Below, one piece after another: positions 1 through 8,700 of a stretch of DNA of 12,283 nt (its first letter is position 1; each line of letters begins with the position of its first letter). The DNA is from Clostridiales bacterium UBA6363 (GTDB taxonomy: Bacteria > Bacillota > Clostridia > UBA1381), in assembly GCA_002438865.1 (NCBI GenBank), contig DJRJ01000045.1:12350-24632 (forward strand), written 5' to 3'. Under the pieces are notes generated by a model. It saw only the letters and a list, made by a program, of their open reading frames with translations, ran no database searches and was not told the origin of the DNA. The translations under genes were made by a program, and so were the position numbers.

Positions 1-3000
1 GCGTAGAATTGTCGGTAAATGATGACGGCGAGGGTGTTATTTCGGTGTCGGCGTCGGTTGAGGATAGTTCTTTGGAGGGGTGCAAGGTATCTTTCACCGT
101 AAAGATGAACGGAACGGCGGCAGGCGAGGGAATAAGCGCTCAGGCGTCAGCGTCCGAAACATACAATGACTCGGAATGGACAAAAGGCGAAAACGGCGCA
201 ACTATTGCAGCTTTTTGCGCACCCGTTATTAACACGGGCGGAAAAGGCAAGGCTTACGGATTTGTCAAGTTACCGCAAAACAGCGAGGCTGATAAAATAA
301 CGGTAAGCGCCGCGGTAATTGATGAGGCGGGAAACAGCGCAGCTGCGGAAAAAGAATTTTTAGTTCCCGAATGGAGCGGCTTTGATACGCTTGCCCCGAC
401 TGTTAATGCAACCGTAAACAATGAAATCGTCAGCGTCGATATTTCCGATATTGATGATGATATTACATATATGTACGGCTTTTCGGAGAATGAAGCCGAC
501 GAACCGTCATATACTTCGGAAACGGGAAAACAGGGGACTATCAATCCCCCGACAGATCTTCCCGAGGGGAATACAATTCACACGAGAGTATTGTGGATAA
601 AAGCAAAGGACTCGCACGGCAACGAGAGCGGGATTTCAAAATTTACCGCTAAGTATGACAGAACGTATACCGACATCACCTGTACCTCCGAGATAAAATC
701 GGAGTATCTTTCGGGCGACAAACCGCTTATATTTTATAAAGTGGAAAACGCAGTGAGCTTTTGGTACGTGTGGGCGGAAAGGCCCGCAAATGTTTCGGAT
801 ACGGCGGCATATATAGCCGATAAATATCTTGACGTTATGAAGTCACGTGCCGTGGAACGCAGAAATGTATTTGATCCCGAAACAAATAAAAATCCCGTAG
901 CGGAACTTAGCGAGGATACGCTTGTTGCCGTTATCAATCCCGAAGATGAAAGCTACAGTGCTGATTTCAGTACAGATGTTACCGCAAGCGAAACCTCACG
1001 TCCGATTATGTTTGTAGTCGGTGCGGAAAGAGAGGACGGAACAACGCTTATTAAGACGATTGAACTTAATACGTTTTACAGCGCACCAAAAGCGACCGTA
1101 CGTCAGACACGTTTTTCAACAAATAACAGCATGGGACAAAGGTTGGACTATATAAGAAACAGCGAAAACGGCGGACTGATCTGGGCAGACGATGAGTACG
1201 AAAATCCGACCAATACACCCGATTTGTACGGCTTTGCACAGGCGGAAATTCAGCTTGCGGGCGATCCCGTAACAAAGCTTGACCGTGTTGATATAAAAAA
1301 CTGCTCAATAGTGCTTAAAAAGGTAGTATATAAGGACGAATGTTCCGAAACAAATATAATTTCAAGCGACATTATAAAAGAGTGGAAGCTTGGCGAATTG
1401 AATTTCGGCAGTACAATGAGTGCGGTTTTGGATATTGACCCCAAGGACATTGATGCAAAGTATTATGAGATTGCGGAGCTTGTTGATGAGGAAAGCGGAA
1501 ATCAATATACACAAAACAGGATTGTGCGCTATGAGTTTGAATGCAATATGGCATACAAGGGCGGTATAGCGGCGAAAAGCGAGCCGATAACATATTTTGC
1601 ATTCAATAATACACCGTATGGTTTTATACACAGCACGCAGTATGATACGGGAAGTTTTACGATGCAGTATCGCAAGCTGAATAATTACGAAAAGAAAAAT
1701 GTTGAGGCGGTGTTTGACCGAAACGGAAATGATGTCACCTCCGATATACCCGTTTATACGGTATCGACAACCTATCCCGAAATGTGCGGATACAGTGAAC
1801 ATATTTGCTTTTCGGGACCTGCCGGGGATTTTTATGACGGCGACAATTCGTATTACAATACTCCCGTGCAAAATAAAGTTGACACGAATAACACGGTAAA
1901 GCTTAAAATGCATATCGGAACAGACCCCGAAAACCTTTCGGAAACGCTTAACTTTACGCCATCGTACTATGAATATCTGTCCGAGTTTTTCGATATAGGA
2001 CGGTATCTTTTCGGAGATGAAAATGAACTTCGGCAGATAAAATTGTATTATCGGTTTGAACATCCCGAAAGGGGAACGCTTTCTCCCTTGTACGTTATGA
2101 TTATCCGCAGGGATAACCGTGCTCCCGTTATGGATTTTTCCGTATCGGAAACCGAGAAAAGAACAAACGAGGTTCTGGTTAAATTAAACTCCGTATCCGA
2201 TACGCAGACGGCGGCGGACGGCACGGTGGTTGTTGATACGAGCGAAGCGGAACTGGTAAATAATTGGGATTTTCTGATTAGTGCATTCCGTGAGGCAACG
2301 GAAGACGACAATCTTGATGAACTTCCGTATTGGGACGTTGATCAAAAGTGGATTCCCGACACCGATACTTACAAATATTACGTAAGAGTTTATCCCGACC
2401 AAGACGGAATTTATCATTTTACGAGCAACGGCTATATTTGCCCCCGTGCGGCAGACAACGCCCAAAACTACAATGAGGAAATAATAGTCAACGGTAAAAC
2501 GGTTGAACTCACACGGAGCGAGGGAGATGATTTCCCGTGTTATTATATAAACAATGTATCAAATGCACAGCCGGAGCTTGTCACAGAGCCGACCTTTACC
2601 GAAGATGACGGCAGATTTACGGTAAATGCAAAAGCCGATAATACGGTTAAAAACGTGTATCTGAAATTTGACACGGCTTATTCAAATCTGCTCCTTGACA
2701 ATGCATCGGCAGACGGCGCACAGTATGACATTAAAAATGTGCCGGGTATCGTTTCGGGTGGATTTAACGGCGAAAGCGGAGAGATAAGCGCAGAAATTTA
2801 CGTTAAACATTCCGACTCCGTTCCGCTTTCAAAAGCGGTGCTTGTGATTGAGAACGATGTCGGAAACAAAACGGAATATCCGTATGATTTCAAATCGCCG
2901 ATTTACGGCAAAAAGGCTGAGATTACAAATGCAAAGGAGAACGGATACCCCGTTTGGAAATACGGCGAAACGCTTGATTTCAGCACTCCCGTAAAGCTTG

Positions 3001-5696
3001 ACGGCAAAGACGGTTATTCTCTCTCACACGGTAATCTTGCAATATACGGCGACGGAGCGGAGCAAATCACATACACCGACCTGTTCGGCGAGAGCAGAAC
3101 GGAAACCGTTTATGCGGATATTTTCGGTGCGGCGTTTAATCATTCGCTGATATTTACCGCAAACGGTGCGGAAATATCGCCCAAAACGCCTGTATCGGCA
3201 GATGTATCGGTAAAAATTGATACAACACAAAACCTGTCCGTTGATGGCGGAAAAACTGAATATATCTTCAGCGAAAACGGAATACTGACGTATTCGCTTA
3301 CAAATTCGGAACTCGGACAGACAAGAGAATTTAATATTCCGATAACGAATATTGACAAGACCGCACCCGAGGCAATTGTGAATTTCAGTGCGGAAAGCGA
3401 AACAGATGCGGAAACGGGTGCGCAAAAAATCTATTCCGTAACATATTCAATCGAGGGTTTCAGCGAGGACGGCGTAACACTGATACCGACAGAGGACGGA
3501 GCAACTCCGTCAGACGTTACCTTTGAATACGGCTCGGCGGATAAAAAATATACTTTCCGTTTCCGTGATACGGCAGGCAATGAGGGCACATATACCGCCG
3601 ATGCATCGGATATTGCATTTGCGCAGAGAGCCGACAATAAAATAACCTCTTACCGCCTTGCATATACAACGGCGGCGGAAAACGGGTTTAATACTATTGC
3701 ACAAATCGGAGCGAATGAAAAACTAACGAATATCGAACCCGTAAATAAGGCTGTGTCGGTAAAAGCAGAGGGACTTAACGAAAACGGCGAAACTGTTCCG
3801 TCAAATCTTTCGGTAAACGGCAGTTTGCCCGACGGAACAGCCGTGTACGCAAAAGAAAAGCTTGTTATGTTCACAACCGAAAGCAGTGAGGAAAGAGTTG
3901 TTAATCTGACTCTTTCAGGAGCAGGCGGTGAAATAAGCGTTCCTGTAATTCTTCCGCCGAATACTATCGATTTAACCGCTCCCTCGGGTACGGTTATGTA
4001 TAAGCCCGACGGCGAAAACATAAAAGCGTATCTTGTTACAAACGATACTGATTTAGCAGAGAACGGCGTATACGTAACGGGAACGAAATCGGACGGTACG
4101 GCGCTTGAACTGAAAAGCGATGAGGACGGTTACTATACCGAATTTGACATAAACGGCGCAGGAAGATTTGTTATGATTGACAAAGCAGGCAATGTCGGAA
4201 CAGTGGCAATTGCGGTGCTTACCATTGACAAAGAACCGCCGCAAATCGTTTCCGAGGGTTGGCAGAGCCTTACGGACGCAAAAACACAGGAGGAGATTGA
4301 GAAGCTCCTTAATACACCTACAAACAGCACAATAAAGCTGTTTATGACATTTAATGAACAGCTCAGAGGAGCGGAGGTAAAAGCGTTTAAGAGCATCGGA
4401 GAGGCGGAGGAGCTTCTTCCTACAGAAGAATATGTAACGGCAATTACGAGCGGAAGTACGCTTACGGTTGAGTTTTTGCAAAACTGCCGTGCTAAGCTTA
4501 CGGTATACGATTTGCGAGGAAATGCTATTACATTATGGCGCCCCGAGGACGGACCGATTACGGTTATTGACAGGGATATTCCAAAGCCTGCCGAGGGCTA
4601 TCCGAAAAGAGCTTTTGAAAACAATACCGTTAAGCTTGAGTATGTTTTTGCGGACGGTGAGGAGGTTATGCTCCTGCAAAACCACGAAAACGGCTACAAA
4701 AACAGCCACACGGTTACCGTTTCCGAAAACGGCACACAGATTTTGAACTTTGCGGACAAAGCGGGGAATGTATTCTCCGACTATCCCGTCATAACAGAAA
4801 TAGACGCTCTTGCGCCCGACATAAAAATAAATATGGATTTTGTCGGCGGCGGAGCGGAGCTTTCGGGAAATGACAGCTATATGGCAGGTAATTTCTACAC
4901 AAGTAAAGACGTGCGTATTCTGTTGAATGTGACAGACGATGCAGCCGACGGTATATCGGTTTTTGCAAAAACGAAATCGGGTAAGCCGATTGCCGTTAAG
5001 GCGGAGAATGTCACCAAAGACGGAAAAGCTTATAATTATAATTTTGTTGTTTCCGAAAACGGCTCTTATACGGTGACGGCAAAAGACAAGTGGGGAAACG
5101 AAAATACCGTTGAAACAAGCATTTCCGTTATTGACAAAACAGCTCCTACAATAAAGCTGAACGGCAATGCCGTTATAAAATCGGGAACGGGTGAGGACGA
5201 TGCAAAAGCCGAAATCTTAAAGCTTGTTACTGCCGTGGATACGCAGTCGGGAGCGGAGTCGCCGTTGGGAAGCAAGGGCGATATACTGAAAAACCTTACT
5301 GCGCCGGTGAAAAAAGCTGCAGACCTCAGCAAGGTAAATCTCAATAAAGAGGGTACATATACGGCAACGGTAACCGCACGTGACAGGCTTGGCAATACCG
5401 CCGAAAAGGAACTGACGGTTACGGTTGTAAAAGATGTGTATGCTTTCAGCATAAACGGCGTGTCGGCTTACGCAAATGATGTGTTCACGTCCGAAAAGGG
5501 AAAAATCAGTCTGAACGGCTCAAGCCAAACCGCAAAGTATTATTATGCAAAAGGTTACAAGAGTGCGGCTCAGATGAAATACGCAAAAGGCTTTAACCCG
5601 AACGACGGTTTTGACGCATCGCAAAACGGTTATTACACAATTCTTGCACAGGAAAGCAACAGAAAAATGTATTTGCTTTATGTGTACATATATTAA
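1..5696 (+). CDS. Giant Ig-like repeat surface protein, 5'-truncated by the window edge
   Basis: The frame is open to the left edge (first complete codon at 3-5, GTA then GAA), so the TTG at 9 is not a credible start and the gene begins upstream. Counting that TTG codon as residue 1, about 1,895 residues are visible. They are beta-rich and built largely of Ig-like units. Hinges of the form D-x-x-x-P occur at about 126 (FDTLAP), 702 (DNRAP), 1115 (IDKTAP), 1320 (IDLTAP), 1406, 1520, 1598 and 1708, several preceded by a strand with a D-x-x-GN motif. Residues about 225-700 are not recognised. The last 86 residues are a degenerate repeat ending in an aromatic strand. There is no LPxTG motif, SLH domain, C-terminal membrane segment or catalytic motif. 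Proteins of this kind usually serve as adhesins or as wall-associated structural or carbohydrate-contacting proteins, but the sequence does not show which. It lies 21 bases upstream of the SLH-protein gene and is probably cotranscribed with it. The coding call is secure; the function is unknown. Confidence 0.93.
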   Translation, partial: VELSVNDDGEGVISVSASVEDSSLEGCKVSFTVKMNGTAAGEGISAQASASETYNDSEWTKGENGATIAAFCAPVINTGGKGKAYGFVKLPQNSEADKITVSAAVIDEAGNSAAAEKEFLVPEWSGFDTLAPTVNATVNNEIVSVDISDIDDDITYMYGFSENEADEPSYTSETGKQGTINPPTDLPEGNTIHTRVLWIKAKDSHGNESGISKFTAKYDRTYTDITCTSEIKSEYLSGDKPLIFYKVENAVSFWYVWAERPANVSDTAAYIADKYLDVMKSRAVERRNVFDPETNKNPVAELSEDTLVAVINPEDESYSADFSTDVTASETSRPIMFVVGAEREDGTTLIKTIELNTFYSAPKATVRQTRFSTNNSMGQRLDYIRNSENGGLIWADDEYENPTNTPDLYGFAQAEIQLAGDPVTKLDRVDIKNCSIVLKKVVYKDECSETNIISSDIIKEWKLGELNFGSTMSAVLDIDPKDIDAKYYEIAELVDEESGNQYTQNRIVRYEFECNMAYKGGIAAKSEPITYFAFNNTPYGFIHSTQYDTGSFTMQYRKLNNYEKKNVEAVFDRNGNDVTSDIPVYTVSTTYPEMCGYSEHICFSGPAGDFYDGDNSYYNTPVQNKVDTNNTVKLKMHIGTDPENLSETLNFTPSYYEYLSEFFDIGRYLFGDENELRQIKLYYRFEHPERGTLSPLYVMIIRRDNRAPVMDFSVSETEKRTNEVLVKLNSVSDTQTAADGTVVVDTSEAELVNNWDFLISAFREATEDDNLDELPYWDVDQKWIPDTDTYKYYVRVYPDQDGIYHFTSNGYICPRAADNAQNYNEEIIVNGKTVELTRSEGDDFPCYYINNVSNAQPELVTEPTFTEDDGRFTVNAKADNTVKNVYLKFDTAYSNLLLDNASADGAQYDIKNVPGIVSGGFNGESGEISAEIYVKHSDSVPLSKAVLVIENDVGNKTEYPYDFKSPIYGKKAEITNAKENGYPVWKYGETLDFSTPVKLDGKDGYSLSHGNLAIYGDGAEQITYTDLFGESRTETVYADIFGAAFNHSLIFTANGAEISPKTPVSADVSVKIDTTQNLSVDGGKTEYIFSENGILTYSLTNSELGQTREFNIPITNIDKTAPEAIVNFSAESETDAETGAQKIYSVTYSIEGFSEDGVTLIPTEDGATPSDVTFEYGSADKKYTFRFRDTAGNEGTYTADASDIAFAQRADNKITSYRLAYTTAAENGFNTIAQIGANEKLTNIEPVNKAVSVKAEGLNENGETVPSNLSVNGSLPDGTAVYAKEKLVMFTTESSEERVVNLTLSGAGGEISVPVILPPNTIDLTAPSGTVMYKPDGENIKAYLVTNDTDLAENGVYVTGTKSDGTALELKSDEDGYYTEFDINGAGRFVMIDKAGNVGTVAIAVLTIDKEPPQIVSEGWQSLTDAKTQEEIEKLLNTPTNSTIKLFMTFNEQLRGAEVKAFKSIGEAEELLPTEEYVTAITSGSTLTVEFLQNCRAKLTVYDLRGNAITLWRPEDGPITVIDRDIPKPAEGYPKRAFENNTVKLEYVFADGEEVMLLQNHENGYKNSHTVTVSENGTQILNFADKAGNVFSDYPVITEIDALAPDIKINMDFVGGGAELSGNDSYMAGNFYTSKDVRILLNVTDDAADGISVFAKTKSGKPIAVKAENVTKDGKAYNYNFVVSENGSYTVTAKDKWGNENTVETSISVIDKTAPTIKLNGNAVIKSGTGEDDAKAEILKLVTAVDTQSGAESPLGSKGDILKNLTAPVKKAADLSKVNLNKEGTYTATVTARDRLGNTAEKELTVTVVKDVYAFSINGVSAYANDVFTSEKGKISLNGSSQTAKYYYAKGYKSAAQMKYAKGFNPNDGFDASQNGYYTILAQESNRKMYLLYVYIY
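3351..5432 (+). repeat. Tandem Ig-like repeat block in the first protein
   Basis: At protein level, residues about 1115-1809 (TTG at 9 as residue 1) form a run of diverged Ig-like repeats. Each starts near I-D-x-x-x-P (1115, 1320, 1406, 1520, 1598, 1708). Most units end in a strand with an NG turn followed by D-[KRT]-x-GN: RDTAGN at 1186, IDKAGN at 1390, ADKAGN at 1582, KDKWGN at 1692, RDRLGN at 1791. Spacing is irregular, from about 78 to about 205 residues, so some units are enlarged or hold extra domains (notably 1200-1320). The pattern resembles the bacterial Ig-like units common in secreted Firmicutes proteins. The copies are too diverged to stand out as direct DNA repeats by eye. Unit borders are approximate. 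Confidence 0.7.
5436..5693 (+). other. C-terminal degenerate Ig-like tail with aromatic terminal strand
   Basis: Residues about 1810-1895 of the first protein (TTG at 9 as residue 1). A short internal duplication is visible (YAKGYK then YAKGFN). It is followed by an NG-turn strand (SQNGYYTILAQE) like the strand before the GN motif in the upstream Ig units, but here the D-x-x-GN is replaced by ESNRKM. The protein then ends in a hydrophobic aromatic strand (YLLYVYIY). No wall-sorting motif or transmembrane helix is present: the final hydrophobic stretch is only about eight residues and looks like a beta strand. It is probably the last Ig-like unit of the chain, though a dedicated C-terminal interaction module is also possible. 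Confidence 0.5.
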
Positions 5697-5701
5697 GAAA
5701 C

Positions 5702-5708
5702 GGGGGTG
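5702..5708 (+). promoter_or_regulatory. Ribosome binding site of the SLH-protein gene
   Basis: The sequence GGGGGTG lies nine bases before the ATG at 5718, close to a clostridial AGGAGGTG Shine-Dalgarno sequence. It decides the start. A GTG at 5706 is in frame, but it is the end of this Shine-Dalgarno element and would add four residues (MQNN) before the signal peptide, so the ATG at 5718 is preferred. The upstream gene ends at 5696, and the intervening 21 bases leave little room for a separate promoter. Confidence 0.8.
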
Positions 5709-5717
5709 CAGAATAAT

Positions 5718-5786
5718 ATGTTAAAACGTTTTATATCCATACTGCTTTCGGTTTCGGTCGTTCTTTCGGCTGTTCCGATTTTGGCG
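5718..5786 (+). other. Sec signal peptide
   Basis: Residues 1-23 have a basic start (MLKRF), a hydrophobic core rich in I, L, V and S, and a small-residue site ILA before an acidic mature start (EDNEK). Cleavage is predicted after Ala23. There is no lipobox cysteine, so this is signal peptidase I type and not a lipoprotein. It supports the ATG at 5718 as the start. Confidence 0.88.
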
Positions 5787-8700
5787 GAGGATAATGAAAA
5801 AACTCTTGAAATATCAAATCAGTATATAAAAGTCGTTGTAAACAAAGAAAACGGCGGATATGCGATTTCGACCGTTGACGGTGATATACTGAAAAAGAGC
5901 GATGACAATGTAAAGCTTACTCACAGGGGAGAAAACTTTGACACATCTTTCACCTCCTTTCGTATCGGCTCTGAGGAATACGTGTTTGGAAACAAATACG
6001 GACGGAATACCTCTGAGGTTATTACGCAAATCGAGCAGGGGGGAGAGTGTATAAAAAGCACCTGGAGCATCGGCGATTATTCGGCCGAGCAAAAGATTAC
6101 TCTTGTAAACAATGATGCTTCCGAACAGCTCGGCACGGCTATGCTTACCTACACTTTCAAAAACAATTCATCGGGTACGAAAAACGTAAAAAGCCGTGTG
6201 CTTATAGATACACAGCTCGGCGAAAACGATTACGGATATTACGAAGTCCCCAAACAAAATCTCGGTCAGGGATATGAGTATTTTGAGTTTGAAAGAACAT
6301 GGGACTCATCGGACAGCAGAATGCCGTCGGACTATTTCGTAAGGGATAACCCGTATTCGTCAAGCATTGTCGGATACGGCGTAAACAGTGTTTTCACGGA
6401 GCAAAAGCCGTACAAAATGACTTTTGCGCATTGGGCGAATATTGCGTCAACCGTGTTTGACTATACTCCCGATGAAACGCTGAATTTTACAAACAGCTTA
6501 AATGATAAAAAGACGGCTGACAGTGCGGCGGCGCTGTACTATGATTTGGGAAATATTGAACCGCACCGTGAAAAATCATTTTCGACCTGCTACGGCGTTA
6601 CCGCCAATCTTAAAAATAAGGATAATAAAATAATAATTAACACAACAGCGCCGTCAAAGCTGGAGTTTACGGACGATACGAGAACCGCATACAAAGGCTC
6701 GGAGAGCGAGGACAATGTTGTCCGTATAAATGTCAACCTGACCAATCCGCAGTATGCGGATAAAAATTATAAAAAACTTGCGGTTGTTGCGTATGCTTTG
6801 GGTTTTGACACACAGCGCCGGACGGACGGCGGAAACTGGGAAAGGTACAATAATATTAATCCCGTTTATTCGGATATTGTGGACTTTAACAGCGGCGAAA
6901 ACCGTGTTACGTATTTCGATTTCAAGTTTACGCCGCAAAACCGTGCGCAGCTCGGCACGTTCGTTATAAAGGTTTTCAATATGGACGAAAGCGTAAATGA
7001 ACTTGCATCTTATGCAGAAGAATTTTGTCTTGCGACAACCGAAAATCATATCATACTTCCGGGACAGGATAAAAGTCTGCCGTCAATTACGCTGACGGAA
7101 CTCGGTCCGAACATTATTTATAACCAGGATATACGGTATATTACGCTTACGGGCAGGGGTATGGAGTTTTTCAGAAGCGATTTGCTCAATAAAATCGAGC
7201 TTAGGGGCGAAAACGGCATAAGCTATGAAATACCCGTTGAAAACCTCATTTTCGAGCAGGGCGCTGATCCGTCAAGCATAAGTATGATGCTTGAAGAATA
7301 TATGGAGCCGGGGAGATACCGACTGCATTTTCTGTGGAAGAACGGTACAAATGAACCGGCGCTCGAGGGCGTTCCCGATGATTTCACATCGGACGCTATG
7401 GTTGTTCAGGTATCAAGCGATATAAGGTATTCAAATTCGTACTATGGTATCGTTACCGTTCAAAGGGGTGAAAATAACAAATACACCGTTGTTCCTTATC
7501 AAAACGAGAGCGAGTTTCAAAAGGCAAATATCAAGGAGGATAAATTGCTTCTTGCTTTCAGAGGTGAGATAAGCCGTGACAGGACAAACAAAAAGTTTTA
7601 CCGCTTGCTCGGCAAAGACAAGGACGTAAACATTAATTATATTCTGAATTATCACGGTGACGATCTTACTTTAGAGGAAAAGGAAAACGGCACTGTCGAA
7701 GTACTTATGGACGGTAAAATTACAACCATAGGTGCAAATACCACTGTGCGTAACGGTACTGCGGTATTCCGCTTAAACGGCGGAACGGAATATATTGTTC
7801 CTGAATACAATGAGGACGGCGAAGTCGTAAAGAACGGCGAGCTTGTCAATAATCAGGATTTTATCGAGCTTAAATGGGATAATGCCTTTGATGTTTTAAC
7901 AACGGTCGGCGGATTTCTGATTGATATGAAGTACGGCGTTCTCGGCAAAATCCAAAACAGCGACAATACAACCTCGGACATAATCTCATTCGGCGGAAGT
8001 CTTGACCTCGGATTTATGACGCCGGGCGGTGCGGCGGCAGTAAGGCAGAATACCGCTGCCGGTGCAAGGTGGACTACGGAGCTTGTTGAAACCGAACATG
8101 CCGATCTTGACGACGGCTATACCTTTGGGCTTACCTTTGATGAGGACGAGGGAATGTTCAAATCGCAAACAAAGGAAAAGGATGTTCCTCCGACAAACAA
8201 CGAAGCGAGCCGTATTGAAGCCGGTGCGTCGATACACGACATACTTTACGGCGGAAAAGACCCAGGATATATCGGTATTAATATGGATGCGCACATTGCA
8301 ATGCCGCAGATTGTAAAGTTTTTACCGAATAAAATCGAGGGTGATTTAAGCGTCAACACAATAAACGGATATAATGTGGGTGTGGACGCACAGGTTGAAA
8401 CGGCAACAATATCAATGGCTTTGTCATTGGTTGTAAAGTCATCGCCATCGGGTGCGCCCGTTCCCGATAAGCTGTATTTTACAATAGGCGGCTTTGAACC
8501 GGGAATTAACGTTGACGGACTCGGCGTGGTATGGGTAACGGGCGGAGGCGGCGGATTTGATAATCTGTACGATACCATTTACGGCAAGGACGGTATTCCG
8601 CCGCTTACGCTGTTATTGCACGCGGAATTCGATATAACAAAAATACTGACGGGAAATGCGGATTTGGAGCTTTCACTGCGTTCTTTGAAAGTATCTTTTG

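Noticed and set aside
9..11. TTG at 9 as the true start of the first protein
   Set aside because: The frame is open through to the left edge, there is no ribosome binding site, and the residues before and after fit a continuing Ig-like domain.
1362..2063. Reverse-strand open frame of 233 codons opposite the first gene
   Set aside because: It lies wholly within a well-supported coding frame, has no ribosome binding site or recognisable domain, and its composition is that of an antisense shadow.
5670..5693. Aromatic C-terminus as an outer-membrane beta-signal
   Set aside because: The neighbouring SLH and FIVAR domains and the gram-positive style indicate a monoderm, and the strand fits the end of an Ig-like unit better.
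5706..5717. GTG start at 5706 for the SLH protein
   Set aside because: The GTG is the end of the GGGGGTG Shine-Dalgarno element. The ATG at 5718 has ideal spacing and begins a clean signal peptide.
8541..8570. Glycine cluster GGGGG as a nucleotide-binding loop
   Set aside because: It lacks the GxxxxGK[ST] lysine and serine/threonine, and it lies in an extracellular beta region.
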